A DNA stretch of 64,000 nucleotides from Roseovarius marisflavi (GCF_900142625.1 NZ_FRBN01000003.1:186001-250000); one strand, 5' to 3'. Counted from the stretch's first letter, positions 16,838-26,727 are shown. Translations and numbers: made by a program. The notes: generated by a model not told the origin, from the letters alone.

Positions 16838-18226
16838 ATGCCTGTGTTTGATCTGCTTTGGTCCCGACTGTCTCTACCGAGAAAGTTCTTGCTCGCGGGG
16901 GGCGTCGTCATGCTTGTGGCGATGCTTTTCGTTGGCAATTGGGTGTCCAAGCGGATCGAGGATGCGGTGGTGCAGAATTGGGCCTCGACCGTCGCACTTT
17001 ATATGGACAGCTTTATTTCACCGGTCAGCCAGGAATTGGTTGAGGAAGAGGAACTGTCTGAAATTGCCCAACGCGCGTTGTCCGAAATCTTCGGCGGTAC
17101 CGCCGTCGGGGCCCGCGTTGTCTCGGTCAAAATCTGGAAAAAGGGCGGCCTCGTTGCTTATGCGTCGGATGAAGGCCTGATTGGCCAGGTTTTTGAACCG
17201 TCTGAAGAGCTGATCAGGGCCTGGTCGGGCGAGATATCGGCGGCTTTTGGTGATCTCGACGATGCAGAAAGTCGGCGTGAGGCCGCGCTCGGGTTTCCGT
17301 TGCTTGAGGTTTACAGCCCGATCACCGAACCATGGACCGGCAACATCATCGGGGTCGCTGAGTTTTATGAGCGCGCCGATGGCCTGAAGCAGGCCTTGCG
17401 ACATGCCCTATTGTCCAGTTGGCTGGTGGTCGGCCTGTCGTTCTTTGTTAGCGGAGCTTTGCTTTACGGCATCGTTCGGGCCGGTGGCAGCACCATCGAG
17501 CATCAAAAAGAACTGCTGGTGGCCCAGCTTGACCAAAGTCAGAAAATGGCCGCCCAGAACGCAAACCTGAAACAGCGCGTGGTCGAAGCCTCGGGCCGCG
17601 CCACGGCGCAGGCCGACCGCGCCCTACGCCAATTGGGATCAGAATTGCATGACGGTGCGGCGCAATATGTGGCTCTGGCGGCCTTGCGGCTGGATTCGGT
17701 TTTGCCCAAATCCAGGCGCGGCACCAAGGACGCCGAAGATATCAGGCACGCCCTGAACACAGCCCTGAACGAGATGCGATCCTTGTCACGCGGGCTCGCG
17801 GTGCCGGACCTCGACAATCTCGATATCCATTCGATCATTGCCCGCGCAATCGACGACCACAACCGGCACAACGATCAGAATGTCGCCCTGCCGGTCGGGA
17901 CCGGCCCGCTGCCAAACCTTGGATACACCTCAAAACTCTGCGTTTTCCGGTTTGTGCAGGAATGTCTGGCAAACACCCAGAAACACGCCGCAAACGCGAT
18001 CGTCGAAGTCAGCAGTCACGTCACAGCCGATCACCTGATCGTCGCCGTGGCGGATAACGGCCCCGGCTTTGACCCTGAAACCGCACTGGTTTTGCGCGAG
18101 GATGGCGGTCAGGGGCTAATGGGGTTGATAGACCGCGCCGAAAGTATCGGTGGGGCGATTGATATTCGCAGCACTCTTAATCTGGGCGCGACGCTCATCC
18201 TCTCGCTGCCACTGCAAAAAGGATAA
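16838..18226 (+). CDS. NarL-type (HisKA_3) sensor histidine kinase
   Basis: From the ATG at 16838 (MPVFDLLWSRLSL) the protein has 462 residues; an earlier TTG at 16826 is less likely. Two membrane helices (about residues 13-37 and 188-215) enclose a periplasmic sensor region. A coiled coil leads to the H-box GSELHDGAAQYVALA with His271 as the predicted phosphorylation site, then an N-box FVQECLANTQKHA and G-box DNGPGFD. The layout is that of the NarX/DegS type. The cognate response regulator follows 4 bases later. The signal is unknown; proximity to polyphosphate genes suggests phosphate, energy or envelope stress. Confidence 0.9.
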   Translation: MPVFDLLWSRLSLPRKFLLAGGVVMLVAMLFVGNWVSKRIEDAVVQNWASTVALYMDSFISPVSQELVEEEELSEIAQRALSEIFGGTAVGARVVSVKIWKKGGLVAYASDEGLIGQVFEPSEELIRAWSGEISAAFGDLDDAESRREAALGFPLLEVYSPITEPWTGNIIGVAEFYERADGLKQALRHALLSSWLVVGLSFFVSGALLYGIVRAGGSTIEHQKELLVAQLDQSQKMAAQNANLKQRVVEASGRATAQADRALRQLGSELHDGAAQYVALAALRLDSVLPKSRRGTKDAEDIRHALNTALNEMRSLSRGLAVPDLDNLDIHSIIARAIDDHNRHNDQNVALPVGTGPLPNLGYTSKLCVFRFVQECLANTQKHAANAIVEVSSHVTADHLIVAVADNGPGFDPETALVLREDGGQGLMGLIDRAESIGGAIDIRSTLNLGATLILSLPLQKG

Positions 18227-18230
18227 GGAC

Positions 18231-18872
18231 ATGGTTATCACGGTTGTACTGGCGGACGATCATCCGATCTTTCGCGACGGGCTTGTCCGAAGCCTTGAGG
18301 AAACCGGCGAATTCAAGGTTTTGGCGGCCGGTGAAAGCGCGCCGGAGGCGGTGGAGCTTGTCAAACAGCATGCCCCCGATCTGGTGGTGCTTGATGTGTC
18401 CATGCCCGGAAGTGGCCTTACGGCGGTGCAACAGATTTCCGCGATGCACAACCCGCCCAAGATTTCGATGCTGACGGTGTCTGAAAATGACTCGGATGTG
18501 TCATCCGCCTTGCAGGCCGGTGCCCTGGGCTATGTCCTGAAGGGGGTTTCGGCCGACGACCTGCGCGCTGCGCTTCGCAGCATTGCCATGGGAAATGCGC
18601 ATATCTCTCCCACTTTGGCGGGGCGGGTATTGACCCTTTTGACGCAAAAGACATCCAAGGCCCCCGCCGATCCGATTGACGATCTGACTAAACGCGAAGA
18701 GGATATCCTGCGCCTTGTCGCCAAAGGCCAGAGCAACAAGGAAGTGGCTGATGCGCTTAAGTTGCAAGAGAAAACCGTCAAGCATTACATGACCTCGATC
18801 ATGGAAAAGCTGCACGCCCGCAACCGGGTCGAAGCAGCCCTTATCGCGACCGATAAATGGGGCCGCGACTAA
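18231..18872 (+). CDS. NarL/FixJ-family response regulator
   Basis: Starting at the ATG at 18231 (MVITVVLADDHPIFRDGL), preceded by AAGGA, this is a 213-residue response regulator. The receiver domain has acidic pair DD near residue 9, phosphoacceptor Asp55 in VVLDVSMPG, and Lys in the GYVLKGVSADDL turn. The C-terminal LuxR-type helix-turn-helix reads LTKREEDILRLVAKGQSNKE, then EKTVKHYMTSIMEKL. It is the partner of the kinase just upstream. A longer frame upstream of 18231 runs into the kinase gene and is not a start. Confidence 0.95.
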   Translation: MVITVVLADDHPIFRDGLVRSLEETGEFKVLAAGESAPEAVELVKQHAPDLVVLDVSMPGSGLTAVQQISAMHNPPKISMLTVSENDSDVSSALQAGALGYVLKGVSADDLRAALRSIAMGNAHISPTLAGRVLTLLTQKTSKAPADPIDDLTKREEDILRLVAKGQSNKEVADALKLQEKTVKHYMTSIMEKLHARNRVEAALIATDKWGRD

Positions 18873-18932
18873 CCTGAACCGCGCCATGATCCGGTTTTCC
18901 GGAGGGCTGAGCGAGTGTTGCTGGGGTTTGAT

Positions 18933-19463
18933 CTACCTGTCCTGGCGGCGATTTAACCTGTCAATATCCTCGGGTTTCGCCGGACGTTCGATCACTTTTC
19001 TGTCGCGTGAATCGCGGATAATGAACTGGCCGGAAAAGATACCCTCCACCCAGCCATTTTTGTGAAGGATGCTAAGACCTTCCTCCGCCAAGTCTTTTAA
19101 GCTGTGCTGCGAGCGCCCGCCCCCGGAATACCCCGAACCGGTGTCGCGACCGCCACGACCGCCGCCGCTCTTTCCATTGTGGCCACCGCCGCCGTCACCA
19201 CTGCCGCTATTCTCGCTGCCAGAGCCGCTGTTTCCACCGTCACTGTCACCGCCGCCGTCACCATCACCGCCGTCACCATCACCATCACCGCCACCGTCGC
19301 CACCACCGTCACCGCCTCCGCCATCGCCGCCTTTGGCATAGGCCAGCGAGGGCGCAAACAGCCCTCCGCTGTCGCGCTCACCAAGCACCACAAGCAAGGC
19401 CACACAAAATGTGAGCCTCGCCAGAAAGCTGATCGTTCTTTGCGTCACCTGACCCGATTCCAC
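18933..19463 (-). CDS. Secreted Gly/Asp-rich low-complexity protein
   Basis: A 176-residue protein from a GTG start, with a long signal-like N-terminus ending LAYA-KGG (about residue 43). Residues 44-117 are almost only Gly, Asp, Ser and Asn (repeats of GGDG, GDGDGG, GSGS). A compact non-repetitive tail of about 58 residues follows (SLKDLAEEGLSILHKNGWVE, later KVIERPAKPEDIDRL). No family is recognised. The acidic glycine repeat could bind calcium or form a flexible linker. It converges with the response regulator and is on the opposite strand. No start codon other than GTG/TTG is near, so the exact N-terminus is uncertain. Confidence 0.6.
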   Translation of the reverse strand: MESGQVTQRTISFLARLTFCVALLVVLGERDSGGLFAPSLAYAKGGDGGGGDGGGDGGGDGDGDGGDGDGGGDSDGGNSGSGSENSGSGDGGGGHNGKSGGGRGGRDTGSGYSGGGRSQHSLKDLAEEGLSILHKNGWVEGIFSGQFIIRDSRDRKVIERPAKPEDIDRLNRRQDR

Positions 19464-19810
19464 GTCGTCGCCCTATCGATTTGAAAGGCAAGGGAATATC
19501 AATTCCCTCTTTGTATCATATGGCTCGTCTTCGCCAAAATATGCAGACGAAAGTCTGAGAAATCGGAATCGCCGGGCAGTTTCCTAGCGGGGTTTGATTC
19601 GGGCAGCTCCTTCTCTTCGGTATGATTTCTGGTCCCCGCGTCCCAAATCGGGGTGAGCCTGCTCCCTCTTGATCTCTCAGCCCGACGGTTGTTTCGTTCA
19701 ATGGCCTCCAGACAAGGCAGGCGCAGGGACGCCGCCTGCTTGATGCTGATCAAAGACCGGAGGCCGTCTTGCTATTATGATTATGCGAGCAATCTTAAAG
19801 GAGACGCGGA
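19464..19810. other. 347-base intergenic region upstream of ppk2
   Basis: No convincing gene. It holds the right copy of the 15-base inverted repeat (19545-19559) and, on the minus strand at about 19523-19543, a degenerate copy of the downstream motif described at 23748-23769 (GCATATTTTGGCGAAGAC). A small minus-strand open frame (19499-19753) has no recognisable protein features. An AAGGAG ribosome site is present just before ppk2 (19798-19803). Confidence 0.5.
19545..19559 (+). repeat. 15-base inverted repeat, right copy
   Basis: AGACGAAAGTCTGAG on the + strand, identical to the minus strand at 16771-16785. The extended CAGAC-GAAA-GTCTG hairpin spans 19544-19557. Confidence 0.6.
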
Positions 19811-20728
19811 ATGAGTGTGAAACCCGTTGCCGATGCGGCGCTGTCTGAAGTCGAAACACCCGATCAACTTGATCAGGTGACCACGTTGCGCCAGTCCTTT
19901 GAGAATGGCGAATACCCGTACGATACCAAGATGGGGCGATCCGAATACGAGGCGATGAAAGCCAAGCTTCAGGCGGAACTGCTCAAGGTTCAGATCTGGG
20001 CGCAGGAAACCGGGCAGAAGTTTGTCCTGCTGTTCGAGGGGCGCGATGCGGCGGGCAAGGGCGGCACCATCAAGCGCTTTACCGAGCACCTCAATCCGCG
20101 CGCGGCGCGGGTGGTGGCCCTGAACAAACCCACCGATACCGAACGTGGCCAGTGGTTTTTCCAGCGTTATATCGAACATCTGCCGACCTCGGGCGAGATC
20201 GTGCTTTATGACCGCTCGTGGTACAATCGCGCGGGTGTTGAGCGCGTCATGGGGTTTTGCGAGCCGCATGAATACCTCGAATTCATGCGCCAGACCCCCG
20301 AACTTGAACGCATGTTGGTGCGCTCTGGCATCCGGCTTTACAAATATTGGTTCTCGGTCACCCAAGACGAGCAGAAGCGCCGCTTTGACAGCCGTGCCAC
20401 CGATCCGCTCAAGCAGTGGAAGCTAAGCCCGATTGACAAGCAAAGCCTTGGCAAATGGCAGGATTATACCGACGCAAAAGAAGCAATGTTCTTTTACACC
20501 GACACCGCCGATGCGCCCTGGACTGTGGTCAAATCCAACGACAAGAAACGCGCGCGGCTGAACTGCATGCTGCATTTCCTCAACTCGCTGGATTATCCGG
20601 GCAAAGACCTTGAGATCGCCCATGCCCCCGATCCGCAGATCATCTCGACCGCGCAGCACGTGTTGCACGGGGCCGATCAGATTCTTGGTAAGACCTCGCA
20701 TCCGGCGGCGGATCGCAAGGCGCGCTGA
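19811..20728 (+). CDS. ppk2: Polyphosphate kinase 2 (PPK2 class I)
   Basis: A 305-residue PPK2-family kinase, the usual length for class I enzymes that phosphorylate nucleoside diphosphates from polyphosphate. Walker A-like GRDAAGKGGTIKRF, lid module RSWYNRAG, and the downstream KYWFSVTQDEQKRRF and DPLKQWKLSP motifs are present. The N-terminal 30 residues before the conserved FENGEYPYD are variable, as in relatives. It lies near the VTC-type polymerase (15940-16755), so the region carries both a predicted maker and a user of polyphosphate. Confidence 0.95.
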   Translation: MSVKPVADAALSEVETPDQLDQVTTLRQSFENGEYPYDTKMGRSEYEAMKAKLQAELLKVQIWAQETGQKFVLLFEGRDAAGKGGTIKRFTEHLNPRAARVVALNKPTDTERGQWFFQRYIEHLPTSGEIVLYDRSWYNRAGVERVMGFCEPHEYLEFMRQTPELERMLVRSGIRLYKYWFSVTQDEQKRRFDSRATDPLKQWKLSPIDKQSLGKWQDYTDAKEAMFFYTDTADAPWTVVKSNDKKRARLNCMLHFLNSLDYPGKDLEIAHAPDPQIISTAQHVLHGADQILGKTSHPAADRKAR

Positions 20729-20801
20729 TCTTCGCCGATGCCCTCTGCCTGCGCGCGTCACCGGCTTGCGGCGCGCAGGCGGCGCGGCTAATGCTAACGC
20801 C

Positions 20802-21446
20802 ATGAAAACACTTATGCCTTATGCCCTTGCGGCCTCGCTTTGCCTGCCTGTGACGCAACCGGGGGCGCATCCGCATATCTTTGTCGATGTGGCGCTGCGC
20901 TTTACGGCGGACGGCGAGGGCCGTCTGGCAGAGGTCGAGGTCACCTGGAGCTATGACGATTTCTTTTCCCTGCTGATCCTGAGCGATATGGGCCTTGATC
21001 CGGATGGCGATAGCGTTCTGAGCGCGGCAGAGCTTGCAACGCTCAAGGGCTTTGATCTTGTGGAATGGCCCGAGGGGTTTGAGGGCGATCTTTTCATGTA
21101 TCAGGGCGAGACCAAGATCGCGCTGGATCATCCGGTTCCAACCGGCGCCACGCTGCGCGATGGCCGGATCATTGCCACCCACACCCGAAGCTTTGGCCCA
21201 CTCTCGGGCGAGCCCCTGCGCGTCGAGGCGTATGATCCGACCTATTACGTCGCCTATAGCCTTGCCGGGCCGATCACCCTGCCGGGGGGCTGTGCGCATA
21301 AGATCACCAAGCCCGATCTGGACGAAAGCCAGGAGAAATTCCGCCAGATGCTGTCAGGCATGACGGCCGAGGAGGAATTCGCCGGTGTGGATGTGGGCAA
21401 CCTTTATTCCGACAGCCTGACCGTGACATGCACCGCCCCGTCCTGA
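20802..21446 (+). CDS. DUF1007 periplasmic protein with EF-hand-like loop
   Basis: From the ATG at 20802 ([17 protein letters not shown]) the protein has 214 residues with a Sec signal peptide and the DUF1007 opening [14 protein letters not shown] calcium-type loop [13 protein letters not shown] sits around residue 67-79 with acidic residues at positions 1, 3, 5 and 12 of the loop. It overlaps the NicO transporter start by 19 bases. DUF1007 genes are habitual partners of NicO-type nickel/cobalt exporters, so a periplasmic metal-handling or sensing role is likely. Confidence 0.88.
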   Translation: MKTLMPYALAASLCLPVTQPGAHPHIFVDVALRFTADGEGRLAEVEVTWSYDDFFSLLILSDMGLDPDGDSVLSAAELATLKGFDLVEWPEGFEGDLFMYQGETKIALDHPVPTGATLRDGRIIATHTRSFGPLSGEPLRVEAYDPTYYVAYSLAGPITLPGGCAHKITKPDLDESQEKFRQMLSGMTAEEEFAGVDVGNLYSDSLTVTCTAPS

Positions 21447-22342
21447 GCCTTGCGGCGCTTGCGCTTTTGGGGCTGGTGATCTGGCTCTGGGGGCTTGGCG
21501 GAGCAGGCGAGATCAGCGCCTGGGCGCGCGCCGGACAGGTCGAGACCCAAAACGCCATGGCGCGGCTGTTGCGCAGCCTGCGCGCGGGCGAGCCGGGGGC
21601 GCTCGCGGGGCTATTGGGGCTGTGTTTCGCCTATGGCTTTTTTCATGCGGCGGGGCCGGGGCATGGCAAGATCCTGATTGGCGGCTACGGCGTCGCCGCA
21701 CGTGTCAGCGCGCTGCGCCTTGGGGTGCTGGCGCTTGTCTCTAGCCTTGCCCAAGCGGGGGCGGCGGTGGGTCTGGTTTATGCCGGCGTGCTGGTCTTCG
21801 ATTTGACCCGACAGCGTATGACCGGATTGGCCGAGGATATCATGGCCCCTGCGAGCTTTGGCGCGATCGGGCTTATCGGGCTCTGGCTGGCGATCCGGGG
21901 ACTGCGCCGCTGGTGGCGCGCACGCGCGCAGAGCGCCCCCCAGACGAGTGGCAATCACGGGCACGATCACACTGCCTGCCAAAGTTGCGGGCATAAACAC
22001 GGGCCAAGCCTTGCCGAGGCGGAGGCCGTCAGCGGCTGGCGTGACGCCGCCGCCTTGATTGGCGCGGTGGCCATCCGCCCTTGTACCGGGGCGCTGTTCC
22101 TGCTGGTGCTCACCTGGCGCATGGGGCTTGATATGGCGGGCATCCTTGGGGCCTTTGCCATGGGGCTTGGCACGGCGAGCGTGACGCTGGTCGTGGCCTT
22201 CGCCTCTGTGACCCTGCGCGAGGGCGCACTTGCGCGGCTGGCCACACAGGGCGGCATGGCGCGCGCACTTCCGCTTTTGGAGATCGCGGCGGGCGTGCTT
22301 ATTGCGGCAGTCTCGATGCATCTGATGCTTGGCACGCTGTGA
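21428..22342 (+). CDS. NicO-family nickel/cobalt transporter (RcnA-like)
   Basis: A 304-residue membrane protein with about six helices, the family signature [11 protein letters not shown], and [14 protein letters not shown] in the C-terminal half. Between them is a His-rich cytoplasmic loop ([18 protein letters not shown]) that probably binds the metal. RcnA-type members export nickel and cobalt, although related members import. It is coupled to the upstream DUF1007 gene, and a MATE pump follows. Confidence 0.9.
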   Translation: MHRPVLSLAALALLGLVIWLWGLGGAGEISAWARAGQVETQNAMARLLRSLRAGEPGALAGLLGLCFAYGFFHAAGPGHGKILIGGYGVAARVSALRLGVLALVSSLAQAGAAVGLVYAGVLVFDLTRQRMTGLAEDIMAPASFGAIGLIGLWLAIRGLRRWWRARAQSAPQTSGNHGHDHTACQSCGHKHGPSLAEAEAVSGWRDAAALIGAVAIRPCTGALFLLVLTWRMGLDMAGILGAFAMGLGTASVTLVVAFASVTLREGALARLATQGGMARALPLLEIAAGVLIAAVSMHLMLGTL

Positions 22343-22378
22343 CGAGACTTGCGCAAAAGGCGCGCCACGTCTAACGCC

Positions 22379-23749
22379 ATGCCCATGCAACACCGCCTTA
22401 CATATCGCCAGCACGCGCGCGCGACGCTATTGCTTGGCCTGCCCCTGATCGGCAGCCATGTGGCGCAGTTTGCCATCAACCTGAGCGACGCTGTCATGCT
22501 TGGCTGGTACTCGGTCGAGGCCCTGGCCGCCGAAGTGCTGGGCGGAACGCTGTTTTTCGTGCTCTTCATCATGGGCTCGGGCTTTGCCTGGGCGGTGATG
22601 CCGATGGTCGCCTCGGCTGAGGCCTCGGGCGAGGAGACACAGGTGCGCCGGGTCACGCGCATGGGGCTCTGGGCCTCGCTGTTTTATGGCATGCTGGCCT
22701 TGCCGGTGATGATCTGGTCCGAGGCGGTCTTTGCCCTTTTGGGGCAGGACCCGGACGTGGCGGAACTGGCCGGACAGTATCTTGAGATTGCCGGTTGGGG
22801 GATCGTGCCGGCGCTTTTGGTGATGGTGCTCAAATCCTATCTGGCGGCGCTGGAACGCACTGGCGTGGTGCTCTGGGTCACGCTGGCGGCGGTGGTGGTG
22901 AACGTGGGAATCAATTACCTGCTGATCTTCGGCAACCTCGGCTTTCCCGAACTGGGCGTGCGCGGTGCAGCGATCGCCTCTCTTCTGGTCAACACCGCCG
23001 CTCTGCTGGCGCTCGCCCTGTATGTCGCCGCAAGCGCGCCCGAGCACGCCATGTTCCAACGCTTCTGGCGTCCCGATTGGGAGGCGCTTGGCGCGGTGTT
23101 TCGCCTTGGCTGGCCGATTGGCCTTACCAGTCTGGCCGAGGTCGGGCTTTTCGCGGCGGCCTCGGTGATGATGGGCTGGCTCGGGACGCTGTCGCTGGCG
23201 GCGCATGGCATCGCGCTTCAGGTGACCTCGGTGGTGTTCATGGTGCATATCGGCCTGTCCAACGTGGCCACGGTGCGCGCGGGGCAAGCCTATGGGCGCG
23301 GTGACGGCGTGGCGTTGCGCGACAGCGCAAAGGTGGTGCTTGGCATGGCCGGGGCGGTGGCGGTGACGACGATGGTGATGTTCCTGGTGGTGCCTGACCT
23401 TTTGATCGGGGTGTTTCTTGACCCCGATGACCCCGACCGCGCGGCGGTGATGGCGGCCGGGCGACAGCTTTTGGCGGCGGCGGCACTGTTTCAGCTGGTC
23501 GATGCGGCGCAGGTTTCGGCGCTTGGCTTGTTGCGCGGGGTGCAGGACACGCGCGTGCCGATGGTGATTGCCGCGCTCAGCTATTGGGCGGTCGGCGTGC
23601 CGGTCAGCTATGTGCTGGGGTTCGTCTTTGGCTTTGGTGGCCCCGGTATCTGGCTGGGCCTCGCGGCGGGGCTGGCGCTGGCGGGGGTGTTCATGCTGGT
23701 GCGCTTCTGGGGCTGGTCGGCGCGCGGGGTGGGTGCGCGGAGCAGTTGA
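22379..23749 (+). CDS. MATE-family efflux transporter
   Basis: About 456 residues from the ATG at 22379 (MPMQHRLTYRQHARATLLLG); a second ATG at 22385 is equally possible and no strong ribosome site decides. It has about 12 membrane helices in two halves, with the NorM-type motifs PLIGSHVAQFAINLSDAVML and, in the second half, RLGWPIGLTSLAEVGLF. MATE pumps expel cationic drugs and metabolites using Na+ or H+. It ends at 23749, immediately overlapped by the copy of the recurring downstream motif. Confidence 0.9.
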   Translation: MPMQHRLTYRQHARATLLLGLPLIGSHVAQFAINLSDAVMLGWYSVEALAAEVLGGTLFFVLFIMGSGFAWAVMPMVASAEASGEETQVRRVTRMGLWASLFYGMLALPVMIWSEAVFALLGQDPDVAELAGQYLEIAGWGIVPALLVMVLKSYLAALERTGVVLWVTLAAVVVNVGINYLLIFGNLGFPELGVRGAAIASLLVNTAALLALALYVAASAPEHAMFQRFWRPDWEALGAVFRLGWPIGLTSLAEVGLFAAASVMMGWLGTLSLAAHGIALQVTSVVFMVHIGLSNVATVRAGQAYGRGDGVALRDSAKVVLGMAGAVAVTTMVMFLVVPDLLIGVFLDPDDPDRAAVMAAGRQLLAAAALFQLVDAAQVSALGLLRGVQDTRVPMVIAALSYWAVGVPVSYVLGFVFGFGGPGIWLGLAAGLALAGVFMLVRFWGWSARGVGARSS

Positions 23750-23769
23750 GTATTTGAGCCAAGAAGAAG
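23748..23769 (+). repeat. Recurring downstream motif, copy 1
   Basis: GAGTATTTGAG followed by CCAAGAAGAAG, overlapping the last two bases of the MATE stop codon and on the same strand. Related copies lie downstream of other genes in this window (43690, 43725, 44502, 47915, 59477). Here it fills the 26-base gap to a convergent gene, so it may contribute to transcript ending. Confidence 0.65.
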
Positions 23770-23775
23770 TCGTGA

Positions 23776-24180
23776 TCAGCCGTCTTTGAGCAGGCGATCG
23801 GCCTTTTTGCGCACCAGCACCGTGCGCAGATCATGCATCGCCAGCAGAAGGGAATCGGTGACCTCTTCGAGCTGATCCTCGGTGGCGCGCGATTGTGCCC
23901 AATGGGTGGTGGTGTTGAGATAATCCACCGCCCGCAGGATATCGTCGATATCGCGGTGTTCGATCAGCTTGAGGCGCTCGGCCATCCACTCGCTGATGGC
24001 GGCGACGTCTTCGTCCGTGAGGGCACGGTCGCCATGCGGTTTGATTTCCGATTTGCGGATGTTGATGACGGCGATCTGTTCCATGTCGATACGGCGCTGC
24101 CGGTTCTCGGTATCAACCCGGAACACGAAAGCGCCGTTTTCACGGACCCTGAAATAATAGTCTGGCAGATCGCCCGCCAT
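23776..24180 (-). CDS. Conserved hypothetical protein of 134 residues
   Basis: I do not recognise a functional family. The protein starts MAGDLPDYYFRVRENGAFVF, has no signal peptide or membrane helix, and is mixed alpha/beta then helical (residues 85-125 look helical, QLEEVTDSLLLAMHDLRTVL). The coding pattern and third-position GC are like the neighbours. It ends just before aspartate aminotransferase on the same strand (9-base gap), so the two may be co-transcribed, with this gene downstream. Confidence 0.75.
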   Translation of the reverse strand: MAGDLPDYYFRVRENGAFVFRVDTENRQRRIDMEQIAVINIRKSEIKPHGDRALTDEDVAAISEWMAERLKLIEHRDIDDILRAVDYLNTTTHWAQSRATEDQLEEVTDSLLLAMHDLRTVLVRKKADRLLKDG

Positions 24181-24189
24181 GGATACCCC

Positions 24190-25425
<1,236 letters not shown>

Positions 25426-25477
25426 TCATAGGTTGCACCAAAAGGTTGATCAAGCACGATCACTGGAAAGGAACATC

Positions 25478-25879
25478 ATGACGACTGAGACGAACGACGG
25501 CTGGTTCGACCCTGACGCAACGACATTTGGCGACCGTGTTGCGGGCGCGCGCGAGCGTGCGGGCATGACCCAGGCCGAGATGGCCAAGCGCCTTGGTGTC
25601 AAGCTCAAGACCCTCAAGGGCTGGGAAGACGACCTGTCAGAGCCGCGCGCCAACAAGCTTTCGATGATGGCGGGGCTGTTGAATGTCTCGCTGCTGTGGC
25701 TGCTGTCGGGCGAGGGCGAAGGCCCCGATGGGCCCTCTGCCGGCGATCTTTCGCCCGATATCAACGAAATGCTGACCGAGATTCGCGATATTCGCGCCCA
25801 GCTTAGTCTTTCGACCGATCGCCTCGGGCGTCTTGAGAAAAACCTGCGCTCGAAACTGCGGGAAGAAGCGGGTGAGTGA
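25478..25879 (+). CDS. XRE-family helix-turn-helix regulator
   Basis: From the ATG at 25478 (MTTETNDGWFDPDATTFGDR), preceded by AAAGGAA, this is a 133-residue protein. The HTH covers residues 18-70 (VAGARERAGMTQAEMAKRLG, then VKLKTLKGWEDDLSEPRANK). A tail of about 50 residues rich in Asp/Glu and Leu follows, likely a helical dimerisation region. It overlaps the start of sdhE by 8 bases, so the two are co-translated. The regulatory target is unknown. Confidence 0.88.
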   Translation: MTTETNDGWFDPDATTFGDRVAGARERAGMTQAEMAKRLGVKLKTLKGWEDDLSEPRANKLSMMAGLLNVSLLWLLSGEGEGPDGPSAGDLSPDINEMLTEIRDIRAQLSLSTDRLGRLEKNLRSKLREEAGE

Positions 25880-26135
25880 ACTCCCCGAGCATCGCCTCAA
25901 GCGGCTTCGCATGCGATCCATGCGGCGTGGCATCAAGGAAATGGACATTATCCTGACCCGCTATGCCGAGGTTCGGCTTGCGGCGATGGATGGTGGCCAA
26001 CTTGATGAATTTGAAGCACTTTTAGACGAGAACGACCAGGATTTGTATCAGTGGGTCACCGGGCAGATGCCCCCGCCCGCGCCCTTTGCCGGGCTGGTCG
26101 GGGATATCGCCGAGATCGCCTGTTGTGGAAAGTAG
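25872..26135 (+). CDS. sdhE: SdhE/YgfY-type FAD assembly factor
   Basis: A GTG start at 25872 gives an 87-residue protein with the SdhE motif RGIKEMDIIL (Arg19-Gly20, Glu23) and later LDENDQDLYQWVTG. SdhE helps attach FAD covalently to succinate dehydrogenase SdhA. The GTG choice removes 13 non-matching upstream codons and leaves an 8-base overlap with the XRE gene. Succinate dehydrogenase genes are not in the window. Confidence 0.88.
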   Translation: MSELPEHRLKRLRMRSMRRGIKEMDIILTRYAEVRLAAMDGGQLDEFEALLDENDQDLYQWVTGQMPPPAPFAGLVGDIAEIACCGK

Positions 26136-26220
26136 ATCGCATTTTAGCAGCTATTGTCGTGGTTTAACCGATTGTTGGGCATTTTAGGTCAGTTTCCAAT
26201 CCGAGCAGTATCGCACGGAG

Positions 26221-26727
26221 ATGGATATGAGTTTTCACAGCCCCCTGAACGCCCCAACCGACCACAAGGCCTTTATCGCCGATTACCTCGACGCGCTGTC
26301 ATTGGTCGAGCGCCTGCATCGCTTGTTGCTTGATGTGATCAAGGACGAGTTCGAACGTGTTGGCGTTCTTGAGATCAACGCGGTTCAGGCGCTGTTGTTG
26401 TTCAATATCGGCGACAATGAGGTGACCGCCGGCGAGCTTAAGACGCGCGGATATTACCAGGGCAGCAATGTCAGCTATAACCTCAAGAAGCTGGTCGAGA
26501 TGGGCTATATGCATCATCAGCGCTGCGAGGTGGATCGCCGCTCAGTTCGGGTACGCCTGACGGAAAAGGGCCGCAATATCCGCGATGTGGTCTCTGGACT
26601 GTTTGAACGCCACGCCGAAGGGCTTGAGGGGCGCGGGGTGCTTGGTCCTGACGGGCTTGATCAGATTGCCACTTCGCTGCGGCGGGTCGAGAGATACTGG
26701 ACCGATCAGATCCGCTATATTTACTGA
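26221..26727 (+). CDS. MarR-family regulator (LdtR-like)
   Basis: A 168-residue MarR-type protein. The winged helix reads EVTAGELKTRGYYQGSNVS with YNLKKLVEMGYM next, and a wing RCEVDRRSVRVRLTEKG. The GYYQGSNVSYNLKKL stretch recalls the LdtR regulators of Rhizobiales, which control L,D-transpeptidases and stress genes; this comparison is from memory. It has a normal start (MDMSFHSPLNAP) with AGGAG-like sequence upstream, and converges with the DUF1194 gene, sharing 7 bases. Confidence 0.85.
   Translation: MDMSFHSPLNAPTDHKAFIADYLDALSLVERLHRLLLDVIKDEFERVGVLEINAVQALLLFNIGDNEVTAGELKTRGYYQGSNVSYNLKKLVEMGYMHHQRCEVDRRSVRVRLTEKGRNIRDVVSGLFERHAEGLEGRGVLGPDGLDQIATSLRRVERYWTDQIRYIY

Noticed and set aside
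19499..19753. 84-codon minus-strand open frame before ppk2
   Set aside because: No ribosome site, no family resemblance, and it overlaps the hairpin repeat and a degenerate downstream motif.
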